DNA of 12,761 nt from Pelagophyceae sp. CCMP2097 (taxonomy: Eukaryota; Sar; Pelagophyceae): the NCBI GenBank assembly GCA_026770575.1, contig MU657298.1, positions 58,043 through 70,803 of the forward strand, in the 5' to 3' direction. The translations under genes were made by a program, and so were the position numbers. This document shows, one piece after another, positions 1 to 7,496 of the stretch (its first letter is position 1; each line of letters opens with the position of its first letter). The notes under the pieces are model-generated. The model was not told the DNA's origin. It did no database searches and saw only the letters and a program-made list of their open reading frames with translations.

Positions 1-588
1 TACAAGGGGAGGTCAACATGAAACGGATTCCACTCAGATACAAATTTCTCGGGCTACAAACGAGGTATGGGGCCACTTATGGTCGCTGCGTCGCGGGCTG
101 GTGGCGGCGCGGTCCCCGACGAAGGAAGTTTGTTTACGGGCTCGATCCGCCGACCGTGAAGCCGCTTTCAAGAATAAAACGGTGTAAAACTTGACACCAT
201 TTCCGCGTAATTGCGGATTTTCATGGGCGTTTTAAGTGAAAAGGAGCCCATAACTTACAAAATGGAGCCCATAGCCTAAGTTTTGGGCCAAATCCGACAC
301 CTCCACGGGACACTAGGCCGGACTCTGGCGATGCCAAGGCCTACAGCCGGCCCCAATGAAGCGGCAGGGAGGAGGATCCCAGACGATAACAATGGAGAAC
401 CACCTCAAACCAGCTTTTGGCGACGCTATAATCGAGATTGCGCGCGGAATACGCGAAAAACGGGAGGGATCCGCCTCCAGCCCGACACCTTGGGTCGGGC
501 CGGACATGTCCAGCCACTCAAAGTCTTCTCAAACGTGCTGTGGAGGTGCCAAAATTCGCGGCATTTTCACGTTGACCATGCAAGAGTG
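1..588. other. Intergenic stretch, no recognised gene
   Basis: No conserved protein or RNA gene is recognised here. The longest plausible plus-strand reading frame starts at an ATG at 356 and ends at 589 (77 codons). It contains a helix-like piece (IIEIARGIREKREGS) but matches no family I know and is overlapped by other frames. Small repeats are visible: the decamer GGAGCCCATA occurs twice near 244-273, and the first 13 bases of the window recur in the same orientation at 5076-5088. This may be ordinary intergenic DNA. Confidence 0.5.
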
Positions 589-727
589 AAAGCTGGAGCC
601 AAAACAAGAGCCTAAGCTTGAGCCAAAGCAAGAGCTAATGCTAGGGCCAACACCAGAGCCAAAGCTGGAGCCAAAGCTAGTGATAAGACAAGAGCGAAAG
701 CTAAGGGCCAACGCTGGAGGCAACGCT
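589..727. repeat. Degenerate 6/12-bp tandem repeat (AGAGCCAAAGCT type)
   Basis: The stretch is built from hexamers of the form AGCNNG and AGCCAA (for example AGAGCCAAAGCT, GAGCCTAAGCTT) repeated with much variation for about 23 units. Both strands stay open across much of it because a 6-bp period keeps every frame in register, so the peptides it would encode (PEPKLEPKL on plus, FGSSLGSCFGSS on minus) are probably by-products of the repeat. An array of the same type in reverse-complement orientation lies at about 5101-5175. Confidence 0.75.
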
Positions 728-762
728 GGGGGCTTTTCGGGGCGTCTTAGGGCCTCACAGGG
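728..762 (+). other. G-quadruplex-type motif
   Basis: Four G runs (G5, G4, G3, G3) are separated by 6, 7 and 7 bases, which satisfies the usual G3+N1-7 pattern. It sits at the left edge of the 10-bp repeat array and arises from its periodic G runs. Whether it folds is unknown. Confidence 0.5.
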
Positions 763-1018
763 ACCCGCAGGCCGTCATGGGATCCCGGGGGTCTTCCAGG
801 TTTCCCTAGGCCCCCCCGGGGCTCCCCAGGGTTCCCCGGGTCACCATAGGCCACTTTTGCGCTCCCCGAGCTTTCCTCCCCAGAGTTCCCGGGTCTCCAT
901 AGGCCACCTTTGCGCTCCCCAAGCTTTCCTCGGGCTTCTTAGGGCTTACTGGGGCTTCCCGTGGCTTCTTGGGGCTTTATTGGGCTACCAAGGCCCTTCC
1001 AGGGCACTCTAGGCCCCC
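729..1018. repeat. Degenerate 10-bp minisatellite (GGGCTTCCYA type)
   Basis: G-rich triplets to quadruplets followed by CTT/CTC recur every 10 bases for about 29 units. The register is clearest at 932-1010 (GGGCTTCTTA, GGGCTTACTG, GGGCTTCCCG, TGGCTTCTTG). A plus-strand frame from 638 to 1012 runs through it as a 10-residue-period Pro/Gly-rich peptide, but this is better explained by the repeat than by a gene. The array ends in a C run at about 1014-1021. Confidence 0.75.
827..931. repeat. Tandem duplication, about 53 bp, two copies
   Basis: Within the 10-bp array, the block 827-880 is repeated at 881-931 with a few differences; the CCATAGGCCAC core begins at 844 and again at 897. This is a higher-order duplication of five decamer units. 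Confidence 0.8.
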
Positions 1019-1265
1019 CCCCTTGTAGTATATGAACCATACGCCGACAGTAAGGTTGCACGTCCCGGAACATGAAACGTGCTTCTCACGGAACACACGG
1101 GGCTCACGAGGAGACTCCCGCGAGGTCGGCGTCCTCGAGGACCCCCGGACACAGCTCTAGACGCCCCCCCCGCCCCCCCCCCCACGATCCGTCGCAGCGC
1201 GCGGCACCGCGGGGCGCGGGCTCATCACGTGGGCCCGTTGCAATCGTGCAGGCACGCTGGTGCCT
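1019..1265. other. 3' flank of the minus-strand gene, with poly-C tracts
   Basis: This lies downstream of the stop codon of the minus-strand coiled-coil gene and would hold its 3' UTR. It contains C homopolymer tracts near 1165-1188, interrupted by a single G. I see no clear polyadenylation signal and no other gene. Confidence 0.5.
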
Positions 1266-3300
1266 TTATCGTGCGGTGCGCGATTCTGCGGTGCGCGGCC
1301 CGCCGTCGAGCGCGGAGCGGAGCCGGTCGCAGTGCGCCCTCTCCGCGGCGACGACGGCGAGCAGCGCCGTGCGCGCCTCGCCGGTTTCGGCGAGGTCCCG
1401 CCGCGCGGTGCGCAGTTGGTCCTCGAGCTCCGCGCACGCGGCGCACGCGGCCGCGTCGGGCATCTGTTAGGTACAATCTGCAAGGTTCGAGGTGGAGGGC
1501 AACCCGGGAGCGCCGCACCCGCGCGTCTCGCGCGACGAGCTCGCCCAGCGCTTCGGCGAGCAGATCGCGGTACCTCGACGTCAAATTTAAGGGACAAGAC
1601 CTCAAACGTGCATGGGCGTGGGGGAATACCTCTCGGCCTCGCGGCGGAGCTCGAGCGCGCGCCGCTCGTCGCTTCGCCGCGCCTGCGCGGCGTCCGTCTG
1701 GCCCGGGGCCGGCGGATCCGATGGCTCACCTGGTCGACGTCGTTGATGAGGCATTCCAATGCTCTTTTCTGCGCGTTCTGGCCCGCCTCGAGGACGGCGA
1801 CGCGCTGCCGCGCCGACGCGCGATTTGCCTCGACGGCGCGCGCGCGGCCCTCGGCGACGGCGGCCGACGCCGCGCGAGCGCAGAGCTCCTCGAAGATGGA
1901 GCGGTCAACAGAGAGGACCTGCGATGGCGCGATCAACCGAGAGCACCTGCGGCCGCTGTCGACGTCCCTCCGACCGACCGCGAGACGGTGACATCGCACC
2001 TGCGGCGCCTCGACCTCGGCCGCGCGCCGCCGGCTCCGCGCGTCCCACGGCGGCGGCGGCGGCGGCTTCTCAGTGGCGCGCGGTGGTGCCGGTCGCTCCT
2101 TCCGGAGCGGCGGAGGACTCGTCGACCGGCGTCGCGCAGCGGCCTTGGCGCCCCCCACCGGACCCGCGGCGTCGCCCGGCCAACGCGGCGTCGCCCGCTG
2201 CGTCGTCACCACCAAGCCCTTGGACGTTGAGTCGGCCGAGGGACCGTCGGCCGCCGCCCGGACCTTGCGCTCCGCGTCGCACTTTTCGCGGTAGAGCCGC
2301 CGCAGCCGCTTCAACTACGGGAGAAGGCGTCGTTTCCTGCGCGGGGCCCCGCGTGCGTCGCATGCCCGTTCGAGGCCGTACCTCGTGGAGCGCGGCGTCG
2401 CGTTCTTCGGCGAGTTTCTCCAGCTCCGTCTTGCTCCGCGCCAGCGCCGACTCGGTCACTTGGCGGTAGACCTCGTGGTCCTGCAGGCGGCGCCGCAGCC
2501 TCGCCTGCGCATCGCGTCCGCCGCGCGACGCCGGCGCGCGCTCGCGGAGGCTCGCACCGCGCAGTCCCGCTCGCGCTGCAGCTCCTCGGTGATGGCCGCG
2601 TCGTGTGGCGGCGGCACCTACCGGCGGCCCCTTGGGCTGGCGAGTGCGAGGCGGACGGACGGACCAGCGTTTGGATGGTGGCGTCGAGCTGCTCTGCGGA
2701 CCGCCCCGCAAGGTCTACAAGCTGCGCCTTCGACGTCGACACCGCCGCCTGCACGGATCTGTTGAGGCGCAGCCGCGGAGGTGGGGTGCCGCCGAGCCCC
2801 GCGTTCCGGGCGCCCGGAACGCCGCAGATGCCTCTTGGACAAGGCCTCACGGGCAGCCCGCGAGCCCCGCGGGCACCTGTAGGTGCACGAGCTCCTTGCG
2901 CAGCGACGCGTTGCGCCGCTCGGCGTCGGCGCGCGCCGCGTGGCACGCGGCGACGGTGCCGCGCCGCTCGACCTGGCAGCCGCGGCCGTCTCGGCGCCGC
3001 GGCTCGCGCCTTTGCGGCCGCCCTTTGCCGGTGCGGGCTTGCTCTTTGCGGCCGCACCGCGAGCGCGGACCTCAGCGCGATGACCTCCTCCTGCAGGCGC
3101 ATGGCGTGTTCGAGCGCATAGTCCTCTTCATCGGGCTCGCACGCCGCCGACGCCGCCTGTTTCGCAGCCGGCGCCGCCCGTTTCGCGGGCGACGGCGCCG
3201 GCCGCGGCGCGGACGGCGCCGAGCGCCGGGGGGCTCGGAGCGCCACTTTCGACGGAGCGGCCGCCGCCTCCGCAGAGGCGACCTCCGGGAGTACTCGAGT
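1266..3300 (-). CDS. Intron-rich coiled-coil protein, 5' end missing
   Basis: I propose nine exons on the minus strand, read from high to low coordinates: 3300-3058, 2972-2851, 2758-2665, 2617-2558, 2504-2382, 2314-1730, 1697-1630, 1573-1519 and 1463-1266 (TAA stop at 1268-1266). Every intron is GT-AG and every junction keeps frame, giving about 515 residues. The joined product is a long coiled coil: LQEEVIALRSAL in exon 1, RNASLRKELVHLQ in exon 2, TELEKLAEERDAALHE in exon 5 running into LKRLRRLYREK in exon 6, then a Pro/Arg-rich linker, FEELCARAAS, and ELEDQLRTARRDLAET in the last exon. Exon 6 may hold one further in-frame intron (an 'APQ/VLSVDR' junction near 1920-2000). The exon 2/3 junction has a second possible donor at 2876. 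No ATG is in frame before 3102, so the start is either 3102 or in a lost or distant exon; the 3307-4925 element sits exactly there. No known domain is recognised; a structural or scaffold role is only a guess. Confidence 0.6.
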
Positions 3301-3348
3301 CGGGACTATGGATGGTAAAAGTAAGTTTCGTATGAATAATTATCAGTA

Positions 3349-3932
3349 GGGAATGAATGGCCTCTCCAATTTGGTACGCTCTCCTAATTTGGTACGCTTT
3401 CGCTATTTTTAGCGCCGGGCAGGCTGTACGCCGACTACGAGGCTGATACTTCGGATCGGGGCCCGGGACGATGGTCTCTGCGAGCTGCCCAAATTTCAGG
3501 CTCGCCCGAGGGCTGGTTGAACCAGCCACCAACCCGCTAAGCTTCGCCAAAAAGGCAAGTCGGCCAAAATCTCTTGACCGGCGGCGGTGGTTCGGCGCGA
3601 GTCTCCCGACGAAGAGGTGCGGCTGCTTTGGTGTGTCGTCAGTGCGGCCGTCGCGGGGCCCGCGCCGTGAAGCGGGCCTCTGGGAGCATCCAGATCGAGC
3701 GCAAAGCTTCATTTTTCAACCGGAGTAGTTGTCACGAGAATGGCCCTGGCGTCAGATTGGCGGCCCGGCCTTCCTCATTTGAAGGCCGAGGCGCGGTCGG
3801 GTGGCATCGAGCCGCGCCACGCCGCGAAACGAGGCCCCGGGAGAGGCCGGATCGACCCGCTTGAGCGAAAAAGGTCAAAGCGTACCAAGTTGGGTGAAAA
3901 TCAGGGCGTACCAAATTGGAGAGGCCATTCCC
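3349..3932. mobile_element. 584-bp MITE with TIRs and TA target site
   Basis: The left end (GGGAATGAATGGCCTCTCC, then AATTTGGTACGC) and the reverse complement of the right end (GGGAATGGCCTCTCC, then AATTTGGTACGC) match over about 27 bases apart from a 4-base insertion at the left. A second GGTACGCTTT block follows on both sides. TA flanks the element on both sides (3347-3348 and 3933-3934), as in Tc1/mariner-type insertions. The GC-rich interior (about 3410-3870) has several open frames but none that I recognise. It is nested inside the 3307-4925 element, splitting a GTAAGTT-rich segment. Confidence 0.7.
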
Positions 3933-4025
3933 TAACTTACTGGGTAAGTTATGATAAATTACTTTTTGAGCCAGAGTAATTTACTTTAGTCGCCAAAAAA
4001 CGAAGCCCGTAATCTACAATAATTC

Positions 4026-4088
4026 AGGACCCGAAGGGTCCTTGCCGTTTATTCAACGTCAGTTTACGGCAAGGGCCCTTCGGGTCCT
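4026..4088. repeat. Strong hairpin, 23-bp arms, 17-nt loop
   Basis: Arm 4026-4048 (starting AGGACCCGAAGGGTCC) pairs with 4066-4088 (ending TTCGGGTCCT) with one mismatch. The loop is 4049-4065. The outer part, GGACCC-GAA-GGGTCC, can also fold on itself, so a cruciform with branched arms is possible. A related CCTTCGGGTCCT string recurs near 4480. It lies inside the 1.6-kb element. Its role is unknown. Confidence 0.75.
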
Positions 4089-4116
4089 TTGATTGAAGGA
4101 TTACCAGGGGCAATTA

Positions 4117-4172
4117 TGTCTGTCTGTCTGTTTGTCTGTTTGTCTGTTTGTCTGTCTGTCCGTCCGTCCGTC
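4117..4172 (+). repeat. Tetranucleotide microsatellite (TGTC)n
   Basis: About 14 TGTC units, some varied to TGTT, pass into CGTC at the right end. It begins a few bases after the 4026-4088 hairpin. Confidence 0.95.
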
Positions 4173-4220
4173 GCCGGGTCCATCCGTGAGGTTCCACCTT
4201 TGGGAAGAAAAAACAGCAAC

Positions 4221-4405
4221 TCGGCCGATTTAGCGATTGGTGGTTGATGCGATCGCTAAAATTGGGAGTTGAGGTCGAGCAGGAGCCTCATTGGAATCAT
4301 CATAGAAGAAGTTTTTGGTCACAGGTTCGAATCTGGTCGGCCGCAAAAAAAAGAAAAAATAAATAGCTCAATAAGAAATAAAATAATAAAAATAAAGATA
4401 AGGAG
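4221..4405 (+). mobile_element. tRNA-like block with A-rich tail, SINE-like
   Basis: A good RNA polymerase III B-box (GGTTCGAATCT, 4324-4334) lies in a possible T-arm. CGGCCG occurs at both ends of a roughly 124-nt unit (4222-4227 and 4338-4343), which could form an acceptor-like stem, although CGGCCG is palindromic and so is weak evidence. An A-box-like string (TAGCGATTGGTGG) starts near 4231, inside a 9-bp stem (4229-4237 with 4252-4260). An A-rich tail follows from 4345 to 4405. Head plus B-box plus A-rich tail is the layout of a tRNA-derived SINE. No standard tRNA cloverleaf with an anticodon could be drawn, so a working tRNA is unlikely. Confidence 0.35.
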
Positions 4406-4815
4406 GATTTGAAAGTTCAGCGATAAGTTAAATAATTTCAATTATTTACGTGGGCATTGCAATGGGATTTGGCTGTATCCTTCGGGTCCTCCGTGTGCCT
4501 CCGGCGCGCTCTTGTAATTGTAGATGTAATTATCATCACGACGGCGAGCCCACCGCGGGCCATGAACCTCGGAGGCTGTGGAGCTTGAGAAGAGCGCGCT
4601 ACTTTCGCAGTCTAATCGGGTCAGTAAAAAATAATTTCTACTTAGAGGAATTCAAGTCCCGAAGAAGCAGAGGCCGACGGGGAACGCAAACCGGGCGCGC
4701 GCGCCAAGGCCCACGCGGGCCGTGGCGCGGAACATCACGCAAGGAGCACCGGGGCGGGCGACGAGCTCTCACTATTTGAAATATGCCAATACGGGTGGAT
4801 TTAAAGACACCTCTA
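4406..4815. other. No gene recognised inside the 1.6-kb element
   Basis: The stretch mixes AT-rich and GC-rich segments. A plus-strand frame from 4450 to 4779 is open but ends in Arg/Gly-rich low complexity, and its codon use does not look like the neighbouring genes. I see no motif. Confidence 0.4.
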
Positions 4816-4925
4816 TAAAGTAAGTTTCCCTTTCTTAGGGTAAATTATGTTAAATTACCATATATACGGTAAGTTTCGTACTATAATATTCTCTGCTGAG
4901 TAATTTATGGTAGTAATCCTTCCAT
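4816..4925. repeat. AT-rich GTAAGTTT / GTAAATTA module cluster
   Basis: GTAAGTTT is seen at 4820 and 4870, and GTAAATTATGTTAAATTAC (imperfect palindrome) at 4841-4859. Near-copies lie at 3321 (GTAAGTTTCGTA) and 3945 (GTAAGTTATGATAAATTAC). Clusters near both ends of the 3307-4925 element suggest subterminal repeats. Several begin GTAAGT, which is also a consensus 5' splice site. Confidence 0.5.
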
Positions 4926-4958
4926 AGTCGGGACGACGAAGGCTTTAGGGATCCCTAC

Positions 4959-4980
4959 AATTGTATCCTGGGATACAATT
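4959..4980. repeat. Perfect palindrome, 10-bp arms
   Basis: AATTGTATCC and GGATACAATT are separated by TG. It lies 25 bases to the right of the 9-bp direct repeat at 4926-4934, in what may once have been the upstream part of the minus-strand gene. Confidence 0.85.
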
Positions 4981-5100
4981 TAGGAAGTTGCTTGCTTAAA
5001 ATCCACCCTGGGTGGGGCTGGCCCAATAGGGTATGCCCGCCGAATCGATGACAAAGACAGGCAAGTTCCACCCCCTACAAGGGGAGGTATTTCAAGCTAT

Positions 5101-5175
5101 AGTCCGGGCTTTAAGTCAAGCCTTAGCTTGGGCTTGCGCTCGAGGTCTGGCTCTTGCTTTGGCCCTACCTTCGCA
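5101..5175. repeat. Inverted copy of the hexamer repeat
   Basis: Hexamers of the NNGCTT and NNGCTC type (TAGCTT, GGGCTT, TGGCTC, TTGCTT, TGGCCC) repeat in register, reading as the reverse complement of the 589-727 array. A frame from an ATG at 5033 to 5224 passes through it as an Ala/Leu alternation (ALALALP), probably a by-product. The 13-mer TACAAGGGGAGGT at 5076-5088, also found at 1-13, lies just upstream. Confidence 0.6.
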
Positions 5176-5432
5176 TGGCTGTACCCAAACAAGGAAAATC
5201 GACATCCAGCAAATCCCAGATTAGAATTTATAGCGATCTATGTTGGCCTTTTGCCTCGTCGTGTGCGCGCTGACAGGGTCGGTTCTGGAAGCGATGACGA
5301 AGGCGCCGTGCGCGCACCGCGTCTCGCCTCCATGCCCTCGAAAAGATCTGACAGGGACGTCCTACATACCTCTGGAGAGTACCGGCTATATTTCAAATCG
5401 GCTGGGGCCGTGCAGGGTTGAAATGGTCGGAT

Positions 5433-5503
5433 GGTCTCCACCTTAGTGTGCCAGGAGGTGGCCATGGACCCTCTAGAGCCGGTCAATACTTAAGGTGGAG
5501 ACC
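5433..5503. repeat. 13-bp perfect inverted repeat
   Basis: GGTCTCCACCTTA (5433-5445) and its exact reverse complement (5491-5503) are separated by 45 bases. It lies about 120 bases upstream of the transposase ATG and could be part of the end of that transposon or a regulatory fold. No matching copy was seen downstream of 10531. Confidence 0.7.
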
Positions 5504-6618
5504 GTTTGGACATTTTATCAATAGACATTCCCTGGGCGTGTGCGCCCGCGACGAGGGGTCTTTAAGCGCTCTTAATCTTAGGCGCGCATCCGCGGGCCCG
5601 GCACGCCTGATCGCCCACATGGCGGCGCAGCACCCTTCCTGGTGGCACGCCTCGAACCCTGACCCGAAGTTTGTGGCCAGGTTCCCGAACACGTCGTGGG
5701 CCGAGGCGCTCGGCACGAAGCTCGACGAATTCCACGCCTGCGCGCTCTAGGCTAAGCTGATCGGCAAGGGTGGCAAGGGCGGCCACCAGCGGATCGGTGC
5801 CACGGAACTCATCCGCCAAAGCATCACGCGGCGCGACTCGACGCACGGCAAGAACGAAACCAAGAACCAGCAGATCTCGTGGGCGTGCGCGGGCCCCGCG
5901 CCGGCCAACTCGCTGCTCGACCAGCTCGAGGGCCGCGTGCAACGGCTCGCGCGCGCGATTGCTCCTCTGCCGGTGCTGCAGGAGGCGGACGGCACGGGCG
6001 ACTACTGGGAGGACGACTCGGACTCGGACGTCAACAACGACGCCAATAGCGACTCGGAGTACTACTTTGCCTCGGGCTCGGAGGCGGACATGCACGAGGC
6101 GATCAAGCGAACTCGGGGCGAACGAGCGACCTCTCGGACGGCGGGGGTTTGTCTGTCTCCATTCTTCGTTACGACTTCTGGATTCAAAGTCATGCTGAAA
6201 ACCATAGGGTGCAAGCGCCGTCGACCTCAAGTACGACGGCCCGCTCAACAAGACGGACGACTCTGCGCTCTATAACCTCGCGTGTCGAAAGGAGCGGCAC
6301 ACGAAGGACGGCGCAACCGTGCTCGAGGTCCCCTGCTGTCTACGGAACGGCAGACGCCGCACCTACTTCCGTTTGACGATGTGAGTCGTCCTACCGTTTG
6401 ACCCGTCAAGACTTGGTACATATATAGGTGGTCTGGCAAGCAGTCCAGGCGGTCGCTGACGAACCTCGGCAAGAACGCTTCCGCGGCTTTAAAGCATGTG
6501 ACGGACGGCAACTTGGCCTCCGCGTTCGCCGCCCTCGCTCATGTCGAGCCGGGCGCGTTCAAGAAGGCCGCTGAACACGCGCTCATCAAGATATACAAGC
6601 GCCTCGACGTGGGCACCG

Positions 6619-7496
6619 CACGCCAACTGGGAGACAGAGATCTTGTAACACTCGTATATTTTCGACTCGGAGACAGCCCTCTGGCGGCGAGTACTCGCGG
6701 GCGCGGATGTCCGCGCGCAGAAGAAGCACGGAGCCCGCTCCGTAAGGTACCGGCGTCCCCTATAGGGCAAGAAGTTTGAGGTATATAGGCCTCTGGGGAG
6801 CGCCGAGTCGACTCCCTTGAATTCAAAATTATGCGCTCGACGGCGGCGCGCGAACGAGTTGGTCCCACCTAGGACCTAAGAGATATGTGCTCCGGATGGC
6901 ACTGTACGTGGGGCTGATAAACAAAGATCACGAAAAGAAACCCGTCTTCGACCCGATTACACTCTGACGACGTAGCGTCTCCACGACACTCCTGCAAGTC
7001 GTCGATTATGGCCACTCGTGCCGCGATACTCGCTGGAGACGTCGGCTTCACGGCCCTGCAGACGGCGCACCAATCGGTGCCGGTCTTATAGGCCGATTGC
7101 GTTTTTTTAATGGGCATGACGTGCCTCGTACGAACGTCGACCAAGTTTTGGAAAGCACAATGTCCCGAACGCCACATTTTTTTTTGGCACCAGCCCATAG
7201 AGACGGGTGATTCCCGACACATATGTCTTAAGTCCTAGGTGCGCACAACTATGAGCGCCGTGAGCGCCCCTCCAAATTGAGACCATTTCACACTTCACCC
7301 CCGCACCTAGCCTATACGTGCCGGCGTCGAGTAAAGACGGTTCCCGCCCATAGATGAGACCCTATACTCGGACCCCTGACCCTCCGCTCGGCGCTTGGGG
7401 CAAAGGCGCCCGCGCGCGAGGCGCCCGGAGAATGAGCTCGAAATTGACCTCGCACAAATACGAGTGTTACAAGATCTCTGTCTCCCAGTTGGCGTG
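6619..7496. mobile_element. 878-bp element, 39-bp perfect TIRs, 4-bp TSD (ACCG)
   Basis: Bases 6619-6657 and the reverse complement of 7458-7496 are identical over 39 positions, beginning CACGCCAACTGGGAG. ACCG flanks both ends (6615-6618 and 7497-7500). Removing the element plus one ACCG deletes 882 nt, exactly 294 codons, and fuses the transposase exon so that LDVGT runs on into GERLLCDANL. Termini beginning CAC with a 4-bp duplication recall Chapaev-type CMC elements, though this is inference. The interior shows a minus-strand open frame (7222-6869, 117 codons) that I do not recognise, so the element is probably non-autonomous. Identical TIRs suggest that the insertion is recent compared with the decay of the host gene. 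Confidence 0.88.

Larger units (their letters stand above)
3307..4925. mobile_element. 1.6-kb element with 9-bp target duplication, Mutator-like size class
   Basis: The 9-mer AGTCGGGAC occurs at 3298-3306 and again at 4926-4934 in the same orientation. The DNA between them begins TATGGATGG and ends CCTTCCAT, a short imperfect inverted terminus (ATGGATGG against ATGGAAGG). A 9-bp duplication is typical of Mutator-like elements, but no transposase frame is visible, so the element would be non-autonomous. Its body is much more AT-rich than the flanking genes and carries repeated GTAAGTT/GTAAATTA modules near both ends (3321, 3944, 4820, 4841, 4870). It hosts an inner MITE at 3349-3932. Removing it joins the minus-strand gene to an upstream open frame. 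Confidence 0.5.

Noticed and set aside
638..1012. Collagen-like Pro/Gly-rich protein of 124 residues
   Set aside because: The peptide follows directly from a 6-bp and a 10-bp DNA repeat.
1079..2230. A 383-codon plus-strand open frame, and overlapping plus frames at 1260-1991, 1759-2469 and 2605-3318
   Set aside because: They are antisense to the minus-strand coiled-coil exons, Arg/Pro/Ala-rich with no motif, and are kept open by high GC content.
1157..2314. Single unspliced 385-codon minus-strand gene
   Set aside because: Only its 2314-1730 part looks like the coiled coil. After that the coiled-coil signal moves to other frames with GT-AG boundaries, so a spliced model fits better.
3128..3712. 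194-codon minus-strand open frame upstream of the coiled-coil gene
   Set aside because: It runs through a MITE terminus into a frame that is not that of the coiled-coil exon, with no recognisable domain.
5680..5750. Intron hiding the first TAG (weak donor in KF-GTGGCC to acceptor CTCTAG)
   Set aside because: It is in phase, but the donor is poor and the removed peptide looks like normal coding sequence; a premature stop is simpler. Not fully excluded.
5562..6251. 229-codon minus-strand open frame, Arg/Val-rich
   Set aside because: It is antisense to the transposase exons, whose plus-strand reading has sensible residues and consensus introns.
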